A stretch of 64,000 bases of DNA from Bacillota bacterium (GTDB lineage: Bacteria > Bacillota > Clostridia > Clostridiales > Clostridiaceae): contig JAGFXP010000001.1 of assembly GCA_017861315.1 (NCBI GenBank), positions 40,029-104,028 on the forward strand, read 5' to 3'. The notes under the pieces are model-generated. The model worked only from the letters and a program-made list of their open reading frames with translations. It was not told the DNA's origin and ran no database searches. The position numbers were made by a program, and so were the translations under genes. The stretch's first letter is position 1, and the number at the start of each line of letters is the position of its first letter. Positions 9,219 through 17,220 of the stretch are shown here, piece by piece.

Positions 9219-10808
9219 ATGGCAAAAGTAATTTCTGCACAGCAATCAGCTGAGCTGATCAAGGACGGTGCAACGGTAGCATGGACAACCGCAGGTTTAT
9301 GCAGCTTTTGCGAAGAGGTGGCGTCAGCAGTTGAGGCGAGATTCCTCGAAACAGGGCATCCTAAGAACATCACGCTTACACACAGCTGCGGCTGTGGAGA
9401 TCACAAAACAAGAGGCATGAACCATTTCGGCCATGAAGGGCTTGCTAAGAAGAGCATAGCCGGGCATATAGGTGAGGCACCTGCGCTGGGCAAACTGGTA
9501 GCCGATAACAAAGTCGAGTGCCACCTTCTTCCGCAAGGAGTTCTTACTCATCTTTGGAGGCAGATGGCGGGAAAAAAAATCGGAGTAATCACAAAAGTTG
9601 GGTTAGGAACCTTTGCAGACCCAAGACTAGAGGGTGGTGCAGTAAACAGTATAACCGATAAAAATGAAAGGGTTAAGCTTATAGATTTCGAAGGTGAGGA
9701 GTATTTGTACTACAGACCTTTCGGCATTGACGTAGCAGTTATCCGCGGATCCACGGCAGACGAAAGAGGCAATATGACCATGGATAGGGAAGCATTGTTC
9801 CTGGAAGCCCTTTCCCTGGCCACTGCTGTAAAAAACAATGGCGGCATTGTTATAGCGCAAGTTGAATATTTAGCAAAACCCGGAACACTTCATCCAAAGC
9901 AGGTAAAAGTACCTGGCGTATTGGTGGATTATGTAGTGCTATCTAAACCGGAAAACCATATGCAAACTAAGAAAACCATATACAACCCTGCACTTTCCGG
10001 AGACAGTAAAGTTCCCATGGGCAATATACCGCCTGTTCCTCTTGACGAACGTAAAATCATTGCAAGAAGGGCAGCTATGGAATTAAGCCCGAACAGCACA
10101 CTGAATCTGGGCATTGGTATGCCGGATGGTGTTGGAAGCGTAGCTGCAGAAGAAGGTATCTCTGAAATGCTCACAATGACAACGGAGTTAGGCAACTTTG
10201 GAGGTATGCCGGCTGGCGGTCTTGATTTTCCTGCAACTTATAATTCTGAATGCACGATTGACCATCCGTATATGTTTGACTTCTATGACGGTGGCGGACT
10301 TGATGCATGCGTACTGGGGCTTGCCCAAACAGATAGAGAAGGTAATTTGAATGTTAGCAAGTTTGGACCGAAGGTTGTAGGCCCTGGCGGTTTCATCAAT
10401 ATCTCAAGCAGTGCCAAAAAGGTAATTTTTGTTGGTACATTAACTGCAGGAGCTGAATATGAGATTAAGGATGGAACAATAAAAATTACCAAAGAGGGTG
10501 ACATCAAAAAGTTTGTAAATAAAGTAGATCAGATCACCTTCAGCGGTTCTTATGCTTCCAAGGCTGGAAAAAAAGTTGTGTATGTAACAGAACGGGCTGT
10601 ATTCGAATTAGAGGACGGTGAGTTGACTCTTGTTGAGATAGCACCAGGTCTGGAACTTGAAAAAGACGTTATAGCTGCAATGGAATTCATACCAAGAATT
10701 TCTCCTGATTTAAAAGAAATGCCGAAAGAAATATTTGAACCAGACTGGGGGGAACTCAAGAAAATCATGGAGAGCAAAATAAAAAACAAAGATAAAAGGG
10801 GGAATTAA
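9219..10808 (+). CDS. Acyl-CoA:acid CoA-transferase, YdiF/propionate CoA-transferase type
   Basis: The 529-residue protein joins the alpha and beta halves of a family I CoA-transferase in one chain. The N-terminal half starts AKVISAQQSAELIKDGATV; the second half has NLGIGMPDGVGSVAAEEG and the catalytic segment MTTELGNFGGMPAGG, in which Glu323 matches the CoA-accepting Glu of propionate CoA-transferase. The usual ESG(P/T) at this site is ELGN here, which hints at an unusual substrate. The ATG at 9219 is preferred to the TTG at 9201. It could recycle CoA between product and substrate acids, sparing the ATP used by the ligase upstream (inference). Confidence 0.9.
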   Translation: MAKVISAQQSAELIKDGATVAWTTAGLCSFCEEVASAVEARFLETGHPKNITLTHSCGCGDHKTRGMNHFGHEGLAKKSIAGHIGEAPALGKLVADNKVECHLLPQGVLTHLWRQMAGKKIGVITKVGLGTFADPRLEGGAVNSITDKNERVKLIDFEGEEYLYYRPFGIDVAVIRGSTADERGNMTMDREALFLEALSLATAVKNNGGIVIAQVEYLAKPGTLHPKQVKVPGVLVDYVVLSKPENHMQTKKTIYNPALSGDSKVPMGNIPPVPLDERKIIARRAAMELSPNSTLNLGIGMPDGVGSVAAEEGISEMLTMTTELGNFGGMPAGGLDFPATYNSECTIDHPYMFDFYDGGGLDACVLGLAQTDREGNLNVSKFGPKVVGPGGFINISSSAKKVIFVGTLTAGAEYEIKDGTIKITKEGDIKKFVNKVDQITFSGSYASKAGKKVVYVTERAVFELEDGELTLVEIAPGLELEKDVIAAMEFIPRISPDLKEMPKEIFEPDWGELKKIMESKIKNKDKRGN

Positions 10809-10809
10809 A

Positions 10810-11679
10810 GTGTATTTACCAGATTTTGATTATTACGCGCCTGATAGTGTTGCTGAAGCTTGTCAACTGCTATCACAGTTTGGTGACAGTGCTAAAGTGC
10901 TTTGTGGAGGGACCGACCTTATACCAAAAATGAAACATGAATTAATATCGCCAAAAGTTATGATCTCCATTAAGAAAATCCCAGACTTGAAAAAAATAGA
11001 ATATATACCAGGGAAAGGTGTTGTTATAGGAGCCACATCAACACACAACGATGTAGTTTTCTCAGAAGTTATGCAGGGGAAATATTTATCAGTATCAAAT
11101 GCAGCTGGAACAATGGCAGCTAACCAGGTTCGGCATATAGGTACCGTTGGAGGGAATATCGTTAGTGCTGTTCCATCTGCAGATATGGCGCCAATTCTGA
11201 TTGCTCTCAACGCAAACGCTACAATAGTTGGCCCAGATGCTGAACGTACTCTTCCTTTAGAGGATGTGTTCACCGGCCCGAGCAGGACAGTTTTAGCAAA
11301 AAACGAAATTCTGACTGAAGTTGTAATACCAGACCAGAAGATGACAGGGAGCACTTATTTCAAATTTGCTCTTCGTAAAGCCGGTGCTTTGGCAGTAGTC
11401 GGTGTTGCTGCAGCTGTTCAAGTTGAAGATGGAATTATGAAGGATGTTCGTGTGGCCTTGGGCGCAGTTGCTCCTACACCTATGAGAGCAAAGAAGACTG
11501 AGGAATTCCTGAAGGGTAAAAAAATAACTGAAGAATTATTAGAGGAAGCAGGGAAGATAGCTTGTACGGAATGCAAACCTATCAGCGATTTCAGGGCATC
11601 AGAAGAATACCGAAGGGACCTGGTGCGCATATATGTAAAACGAGCATTGAAAAGAGCAATTGATAGAGGGCACATATAA
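10810..11679 (+). CDS. Mo-hydroxylase FAD-binding subunit (CoxM/XdhB/HcrB-like)
   Basis: The 289-residue protein starts at GTG 10810, one base after the previous stop. It has the vanillyl-alcohol-oxidase-type FAD fold: VLCGGTDLIPKMK binds the pyrophosphate, and RHIGTVGGNIVSAVPSADMAP is the second flavin loop. The CO-dehydrogenase flavoprotein C-terminal domain follows from about residue 175. It passes electrons from the 2Fe-2S subunit to an acceptor. It lacks room for the roughly 40-residue Cys-rich insertion that carries the extra 4Fe-4S cluster in 4-hydroxybenzoyl-CoA reductase beta subunits, so the complex probably oxidises rather than reduces its substrate. Confidence 0.92.
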   Translation: MYLPDFDYYAPDSVAEACQLLSQFGDSAKVLCGGTDLIPKMKHELISPKVMISIKKIPDLKKIEYIPGKGVVIGATSTHNDVVFSEVMQGKYLSVSNAAGTMAANQVRHIGTVGGNIVSAVPSADMAPILIALNANATIVGPDAERTLPLEDVFTGPSRTVLAKNEILTEVVIPDQKMTGSTYFKFALRKAGALAVVGVAAAVQVEDGIMKDVRVALGAVAPTPMRAKKTEEFLKGKKITEELLEEAGKIACTECKPISDFRASEEYRRDLVRIYVKRALKRAIDRGHI

Positions 11680-11695
11680 GAAAGGGGTGGTTATA

Positions 11696-12202
11696 TTGTC
11701 TAATTTTATAACTGACAATCAAGGTGTAAAGCGTTACCTAGTTACAATAAAAGTTAATGGCATGGAATATACAAAGGTGGTTAAAGCAAATACACTGCTG
11801 GTAAATTTCTTGCGTGAAGAATTGGACCTTACAGGTACTAAAAAAGGATGTGAATTGGGCGACTGCGGATCATGTACTGTACTACTTAATGATAAGCCTG
11901 TTAATTCCTGCTTAATCCTGGCTATTGAAGCTGATGGTATGAGTGTTACGACTATAGAAGGCGTTGCATCCACTTCAAATATGGATATAATACAGGATAA
12001 GTTTCTGGAATATGGTGCTATCCAGTGCGGGTACTGTTCTGCAGGCATGATTTTGTCAGCAAAAGCTTTGTTGACTAAAAATCCAAAGCCTACAGAAGAT
12101 GAAGTGCGTGGGGCGATTTCAGGTAATCTATGCCGCTGCACGGGATATATCAATATCATTAAAGCTATAATGGCTGCATCCGGACAAGAGGTATCTAATT
12201 AA
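11696..12202 (+). CDS. Mo-hydroxylase [2Fe-2S] subunit (CoxS/XdhC-like)
   Basis: The start is taken as TTG 11696 behind AAAGGGGTGG; the longer frame from 11660 would overlap the FAD subunit gene. The 168-residue protein has all eight cluster ligands of this family: Cys52, 57, 60 and 72 in the plant-type ferredoxin domain (KGCELGDCGSCTVLL) and Cys111, 114, 146 and 148 in the helical domain (QCGYCSAGM and LCRCTGY). It carries electrons from the Mo centre to the FAD subunit. It lies between its two partner subunits. Confidence 0.94.
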   Translation: MSNFITDNQGVKRYLVTIKVNGMEYTKVVKANTLLVNFLREELDLTGTKKGCELGDCGSCTVLLNDKPVNSCLILAIEADGMSVTTIEGVASTSNMDIIQDKFLEYGAIQCGYCSAGMILSAKALLTKNPKPTEDEVRGAISGNLCRCTGYINIIKAIMAASGQEVSN

Positions 12203-12223
12203 ATATTAAAGGGGGTAGAAAAA

Positions 12224-14575
12224 ATGGATGGTGTTCGTTATCCTAAAGAAAATAATCTGTATAAGAAAAAGGAACATACACAAATAGGACAAAGTAAGCC
12301 AAGAATAGATGGCGTTGTTAAGGCAACAGGCGCAGGTAGATACTGTGGAGATCTTAAATTCCCCAATATGCTATACGGAAAGATGTTAACAAGTCCGCAT
12401 GCGCATGCAAAAATACTGAGCATAGATACTTCAGATGCCGAAAAAATACCAGGAGTCGTAAAGATTATTACACATAAGGACGTGCCAAGCCTTAAGTATG
12501 GGCTAAGTCCAGCTCGTTGGGATGAAAATGTTTTATGCATCGATAAAGTAAGGTTTGTAGGAGATAAAGTAGCTGCAGTTGCTTGTGTCGATGAAGAAAC
12601 CTGCTATAAAGCCTTAAAGGCTATAAAAGTTGAATACGAAGTACTGCCCGCAGTGCTTGACTACAGAACTGCTATGAATGAAGATATGCCTCAAATCCAT
12701 GAGGAATATGCCAATAACATAAATACAGAAATCCATCATGTATTCGGTGATCCTGATGAGGCTTTTGCTAATGCTTATCATGTGCGTACAGACGTGTTTG
12801 AAGGACAGAGAACATACCAGTGTCCAATAGAACCTCACTCAGCTATCTCAATCTGGAAAGATGATAAACTTACTGTATATTCCAGCACACAATCGGTACA
12901 TTACTTTCAATATTACATTGCCCGAGAATTCGGATTGAAAATGGGTGATGTAAGGGTAATCAAACCACTGGTTGGTGGTGGTTTCGGCGGGAAACTTGAG
13001 CCTACAGGTTTGGAATATAACGGATCTGTACTCTCAAAACTGACAGGACGTCCGGTGAAAATGTTCTATGATAGAGCTGAAATGTTTGCCCATAACCGTG
13101 GTCGTCACCAGGGTCACTATGAAGTTTCCACAGCTGTAGATAAAGATGGAAAAATATTAGGATTGAAAGTTAATTTTCTTCTTGATGGAGGCGCATACAC
13201 AAGCTTGGGTATAGCAACTGCATATTACTCCGGAGGATTACTGCCTTTAACCTATGATTTTGACAATTATCAATTTGATTTAATGAGAATGTATACTAAC
13301 CTTCCTGCCTGCGGTGCTCAGAGGGGACATGGCGCTCCACAGCCTAAATACGCTCTTGAGAGTCATTTAGATAATGTGGCAAGAGACTTAGGCATTGATC
13401 CTCTTGAATTACGTAAACGCAATGCAAGAAAACCATATACCAACACATGCAACGGCATGGGTATTCAGACTTGTTACCTTACAGAGGCTCTAGAAAAACT
13501 CGAGGAGATTACCGATTGGAAAGAGAAAAAAGAAAAAGGCCTTCCTAAGGGAAGAGGAATCGGTATGGCCACAGGATCGTTCGTTACAGGTGCCGGCTAT
13601 CCAATATACAGAAATGATTATCCTTCTTCTTCATGTATGTTAAGAGTCAATGAAGATGGAACCTCTGCTACTCTATATTCAAATGCAATGGACATAGGTC
13701 AGGGTTCTGATACTGTTCTTTGTCAGATGGCAGCAGAAGCTATGGGCTATCGCTATGAGAATATGAAGATAGTAACTGGAGATACAGAAGTTGCACCTCT
13801 CGACTTTGGCGCGTATTCCAGTCGTCAGACAGCATACTGCGGATGGACAGTTAAGCGTGCAGGAGAAGAGATTAAGGCTAAGATTCTTGAAACAGCAGGC
13901 TTTATGATGCATATTCCACCTGAAGATTTGGAATGTGAGGAAGGAATAATCTATTCTAAGTCACGCCCTAAGGTTACACCGATAACATTTGAAGAAGCCG
14001 CCAAGAAGTACTTTATTATAAAAGGACCTCTTGTTGCCACAGGCGTTTACACTGTACCTAGATTAGGCGGATACCACAAAGGAGCTGCCGTTGCTACATC
14101 ACCTTGCTACAGCTTCTGTACCCAGGCTGCCGAAGTTCAGATTGATGAAGAAACTGGTGAGATTGAAGTTCTGCATGCATGGGATGTTCACGACGCAGGT
14201 CAGATCATTAATCCTGCTTTAATGAAAGGTCAAGTTCATGGAGCCTTTGGTATGGGAGTAAGTGAAACAATTTGGGAAGAAGTTGTATTCAATAATAATG
14301 GAAAGATCATGAATGCTGATGTTGGTGGCTATCGAATAATTACAGCACAGGATATGCCGAATTTTACAAATGATCTTATCAAGAGTAATGATGAACCTGC
14401 TACTCCATGGGGACTTAAAGAAATTGGTGAAGGTTCAAACAACCCTACAATGGGAGCTGTAAGAAATGCCATTTATGATGCAATTGGAGTAAATATTTCA
14501 ACCCTGCCATTGTCATTTGAAAAGGTATGGCGTGCAATTAAGGAAAAGAAGGAACAAGAACAAATAAGTGAATAA
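12224..14575 (+). CDS. Molybdenum hydroxylase large subunit (xanthine oxidase family)
   Basis: The 783-residue protein has the family layout: an N-terminal a/b hammerhead domain (GAGRYCGDLKFPNMLYGKML), then two Mo-cofactor domains with VGGGFGGK, an ACGAQRGHGAPQ segment in place of the usual R-G-x-G loop, MDIGQG, and KEIGEGSNNP whose Glu736 matches the catalytic base of xanthine oxidase. Ligand positions for molybdopterin cytosine dinucleotide are plausible. The nearby yqeB gene implies that the Mo site carries labile selenium. Neighbouring CoA ligase and CoA-transferase genes suggest an acyl- or aryl-CoA substrate. The enzyme is not assignable to xanthine, nicotinate, furoyl-CoA or 4-hydroxybenzoyl-CoA by eye. 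Confidence 0.92.
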   Translation: MDGVRYPKENNLYKKKEHTQIGQSKPRIDGVVKATGAGRYCGDLKFPNMLYGKMLTSPHAHAKILSIDTSDAEKIPGVVKIITHKDVPSLKYGLSPARWDENVLCIDKVRFVGDKVAAVACVDEETCYKALKAIKVEYEVLPAVLDYRTAMNEDMPQIHEEYANNINTEIHHVFGDPDEAFANAYHVRTDVFEGQRTYQCPIEPHSAISIWKDDKLTVYSSTQSVHYFQYYIAREFGLKMGDVRVIKPLVGGGFGGKLEPTGLEYNGSVLSKLTGRPVKMFYDRAEMFAHNRGRHQGHYEVSTAVDKDGKILGLKVNFLLDGGAYTSLGIATAYYSGGLLPLTYDFDNYQFDLMRMYTNLPACGAQRGHGAPQPKYALESHLDNVARDLGIDPLELRKRNARKPYTNTCNGMGIQTCYLTEALEKLEEITDWKEKKEKGLPKGRGIGMATGSFVTGAGYPIYRNDYPSSSCMLRVNEDGTSATLYSNAMDIGQGSDTVLCQMAAEAMGYRYENMKIVTGDTEVAPLDFGAYSSRQTAYCGWTVKRAGEEIKAKILETAGFMMHIPPEDLECEEGIIYSKSRPKVTPITFEEAAKKYFIIKGPLVATGVYTVPRLGGYHKGAAVATSPCYSFCTQAAEVQIDEETGEIEVLHAWDVHDAGQIINPALMKGQVHGAFGMGVSETIWEEVVFNNNGKIMNADVGGYRIITAQDMPNFTNDLIKSNDEPATPWGLKEIGEGSNNPTMGAVRNAIYDAIGVNISTLPLSFEKVWRAIKEKKEQEQISE

Positions 14576-14653
14576 GGACATCAATATCTGACTGGCGGAG
14601 ATAAAGAGATGAGGTTTCCAAATTCTCTTTATCTCCAAATTAGGAGAGTGCTT

Positions 14654-14788
14654 ATGGAAATTAAAATCATGGAAAAAATATCAAGATGTATAAAGGAAGG
14701 CAAAGATGTTGCTGTTAAAGAACGATTCCACGAGGATGTTGAACTGAAAGTTGGGGATATTGCAGGGGGTTCGATTTTAACTTATTGA
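14654..14788 (+). CDS. Small ORF (44 aa) before yqeB, possible gene remnant
   Basis: ATG 14654 follows a good AGGAGA site, and the frame ends at TGA 14786-14788, 15 bases before the yqeB start. The sequence begins MEIKIMEKISRCIKEGKDVAV and contains GDIAGGS. This vaguely recalls the N-terminus of XdhC/CoxI-type Mo-cofactor chaperones, in which a short helix is followed by a Gly-rich loop, but most of such a protein would be missing. It may be a translated small protein or a deletion remnant; identity is not established. Confidence 0.4.
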   Translation: MEIKIMEKISRCIKEGKDVAVKERFHEDVELKVGDIAGGSILTY

Positions 14789-14802
14789 GGGAGGGGAAGT
14801 CG

Positions 14803-15609
14803 ATGTTTTCGAAACACTGTGTAATTGTCAAAGGAGGCGGAGATCTGGCCACCGCCGTAGCTCACAAACTGTTTCGCGTGGGTTTTCATGTTGTTATCAC
14901 TGAATTAGAAAAACCTATGATGGTAAGAAGAAAGGTGTCGTTTGCGAATTGCATTTATGAAAGTGAGTGGACAGTTGAAGGGATTACTTCGGTGATGACC
15001 GATGCTGAAGGAATGGATCGGGTACTCAAGGACGGAAAAATCCCTGTACTTATTGATCCGACATGCAATATATCTAAACAGATACAGCCATCAATTATTA
15101 TAGATGCAATACTGGCCAAGAGGAATCTTGGGACACAACTTAAGGACGCTCCTGTTGTTATTGGACTTGGTCCTGGATTTATCGCAGGGGAAGATGTAAA
15201 TGCAGTAATAGAAACCAAGAGGGGGCATAATTTGGGGAGGATAATATTTTGTGGAGCAGCTGAACCAAATACAGGAGTGCCTGGGGATATAAAAGGATAT
15301 ACTACTCAAAGGATATTGAGATCTCCTTGCGAAGGGATTGTGGAAAACCAGGTTGAAATTGGTTCTGTGGTGAAGCAAGGTGACATAATCTGCGCTGTAA
15401 ACGGAGAGGAAGTAAATGCACAAATTGATGGAATAGTAAGAGGATTGATAGCAACCAATTCAAATGTATCACTTGGAGAGAAAATTGGTGACGTAGACCC
15501 AAGAAGCGATGTTGAATACTGCACAACCATAAGCGATAAAGGAAGGAGCATTGCTGGAGGTGTATTGGAGGCGGTTATGATACTGCTTGAAGATTCGAAA
15601 TGTAAATAG
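14803..15609 (+). CDS. yqeB: YqeB, selenium-dependent molybdenum hydroxylase accessory protein
   Basis: The ATG at 14803 behind GGGAGGGGA gives 268 residues. The N-terminal dinucleotide-binding loop reads VKGGGDLATAVAHKLFRVG; the middle has VVIGLGPGFIAGEDVNAVIETKRGH and GEPNTG-like AAEPNTGVPG; the C-terminal half (RILRSPCEGIVENQVEIG) looks like a barrel-sandwich hybrid. This matches the EF2563/YqeB family, known from comparative genomics as a marker of Mo hydroxylases that need a selenium atom at the Mo site, usually with SelD and YqeC. Its place right after the three enzyme subunits ties selenium to this hydroxylase. YqeC and SelD are not in the window. Confidence 0.9.
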   Translation: MFSKHCVIVKGGGDLATAVAHKLFRVGFHVVITELEKPMMVRRKVSFANCIYESEWTVEGITSVMTDAEGMDRVLKDGKIPVLIDPTCNISKQIQPSIIIDAILAKRNLGTQLKDAPVVIGLGPGFIAGEDVNAVIETKRGHNLGRIIFCGAAEPNTGVPGDIKGYTTQRILRSPCEGIVENQVEIGSVVKQGDIICAVNGEEVNAQIDGIVRGLIATNSNVSLGEKIGDVDPRSDVEYCTTISDKGRSIAGGVLEAVMILLEDSKCK

Positions 15610-15628
15610 TTGAAAGGTGAGGATTAAT

Positions 15629-15985
15629 ATGTTCGTTGGCATTGATGTTAAAGACACGAGAATAGGTATGGGGCTGGTGAATGACAAAGGAGAATTGTCA
15701 TTTGAGAGCACATTTCCGGTAGATTCTGGGCAGAATCCGGATAAGGTTATGCTGGATATAATTTATGTCGTGAAAAGTATTTCTGAGACTGTGCCCCTGG
15801 AGTTGTTTAATGAAAGGATATCAGGTATAGGAATAGGCATACATGACGCATTCATGGAGAAAACTTCCTTGCAGGAAACAATCCAGAGGTATTTCGACAT
15901 ACCAGTATTTGTTGAAAGCGTTAAAGGTAAGGTTAAGAATGAAGGAATAATAGCCGCAGGATTGCTTTGTAATGGCAGGGTATAG
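15629..15985 (+). CDS. ROK/ASKHA-like N-terminal domain protein, truncated form
   Basis: The ATG at 15629 behind AAAGGTGAGG is preferred over the GTG at 15617 and gives 118 residues. The start FVGIDVKDTRIGMGLVNDKG is the phosphate-1 loop of the ROK/hexokinase fold, followed by ISGIGIGIHD and a segment ending DIPVFVESVKGKVKNEGIIAAG. In ROK kinases that last segment is PVxxENDANAAA with the catalytic Asp; here the Asp is absent, and the protein stops before the second domain. It cannot be a normal kinase. It is co-directional with yqeB and the MoeA-like gene. Role unknown. Confidence 0.6.
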   Translation: MFVGIDVKDTRIGMGLVNDKGELSFESTFPVDSGQNPDKVMLDIIYVVKSISETVPLELFNERISGIGIGIHDAFMEKTSLQETIQRYFDIPVFVESVKGKVKNEGIIAAGLLCNGRV

Positions 15986-16131
15986 GTAAGGAGGAGAATC
16001 AATGGATAACATCAGGTATACTGCATAAAATTTTGCGGCATTTCGGCGATTATTTATGTTGCGAATAGTAATTTTTTTTAGGACTCGTTGTACTTTCGCA
16101 AGGGTAACGAATGGGTGAAGGAGGAAGAGAA

Positions 16132-17151
16132 ATGAAACTGATTGATACTGAGGATGCCGTCGGACATGTTTTATGCCACGATCTGACCCGAATAATAAAA
16201 TGTGTAGCAAAAGAAGCTGTATTTAGTAAAGGGCACATAGTGACAGAGGAGGATATCCCTGTTTTGATGTCGATAGGCAAGGAACACCTTTACGTATGGG
16301 AAAAACAGGAAGGAATGCTCCATGAAAATGAGGCGGCAGAGATCCTATACAACATATGTCGGAATGACTATATGCACCCGACCGAGGTTAAGGAAGGAAA
16401 AATCGAAGTCATCGCTGAAGAGGATGGCCTTCTTAAAATTGATATTGAAAAGCTAAGCAAAATAAATTCGCTCGGTGAGATGATGATAGCTACTCGCCAC
16501 AGCGATTTTCCTGTAAAAAAAGGCGACAAGCTGGCAGGCACGCGAATTATCCCCCTTGTGATTGAACGAGAGAAGATGGATGCAGCTGTCAGGCTGATGG
16601 GCGATAAACCGCTTATGGAGATCTTGCCGTTCAGGCACAAAAGGGCTGGAATTGTGACTACAGGCAGCGAGGTTTCCTCTGGCAGGATTAAGGATACATT
16701 CGGGCCTGTTATACGAGAAAAACTAAGTGAATACGATGTTGAAGTTCTTGGCCAAAAGATACTTTGCGATGATGCTGTTTCGATTTCCAGTGCAATAGAA
16801 GACTTTATCGGTGAAGGAGCGGATCTAATAATCTGTACAGGTGGTATGAGTGTTGACCCGGATGACACTACCCCCGTTGCTATAAAAAATACAGGTGCAA
16901 GGCTTGTTGCATACGGTGCGCCAGTATTGCCAGGAGCTATGTTCCTGCTTGCGTACTACAAGGACACAATTCCGATACTAGGCCTTCCTGGTTGTGTGAT
17001 GTATTCCAAACGCACCATTTTCGATCTGGTTCTACCGAGGGTGATGGCAGAGGATAAAATAACCCTGGAGGATCTTGCTAGCCTTGGTCACGGAGGGTTG
17101 TGCCTGAATTGCAAAGCCTGCACATTTCCTAACTGCGGATTTGGGAAGTAG
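16132..17151 (+). CDS. MoeA-like molybdopterin-binding protein with Cys-rich tail
   Basis: The ATG at 16132 behind GAAGGAGGAAGAGA is chosen over ATG 16111, giving 339 residues. The second half is a MogA/MoeA molybdopterin-binding domain: HKRAGIVTTGSEVSSGRI, then LIICTGGMSVDPDDTTP and VLPGAMFLLAYY / LGLPGCVMYSKRTIFD. The N-terminal half lacks a full MoeA domain layout. The tail CLNCKACTFPNCGFGK holds four Cys that could bind metal or carry sulfur or selenium. Such proteins accompany selenium-dependent Mo hydroxylases, so a role in cofactor maturation for this operon is likely (inference). Confidence 0.85.
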   Translation: MKLIDTEDAVGHVLCHDLTRIIKCVAKEAVFSKGHIVTEEDIPVLMSIGKEHLYVWEKQEGMLHENEAAEILYNICRNDYMHPTEVKEGKIEVIAEEDGLLKIDIEKLSKINSLGEMMIATRHSDFPVKKGDKLAGTRIIPLVIEREKMDAAVRLMGDKPLMEILPFRHKRAGIVTTGSEVSSGRIKDTFGPVIREKLSEYDVEVLGQKILCDDAVSISSAIEDFIGEGADLIICTGGMSVDPDDTTPVAIKNTGARLVAYGAPVLPGAMFLLAYYKDTIPILGLPGCVMYSKRTIFDLVLPRVMAEDKITLEDLASLGHGGLCLNCKACTFPNCGFGK

Positions 17152-17220
17152 TTAAGACTAAACCGCATTAACTTGTCAAAACTATATTTGCCGCAAGCGG
17201 TGCGGCGGAATGGGGTTTAA

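Noticed and set aside
14786..14788. TGA of the 44-aa ORF as a second selenocysteine codon
   Set aside because: The frame after the TGA gives only about eleven unrelated residues before TAA and overlaps the yqeB start.
17152..17220. Molybdenum cofactor riboswitch before moaA
   Set aside because: The gap is only 69 bases and lacks the long multi-stem aptamer of that class.
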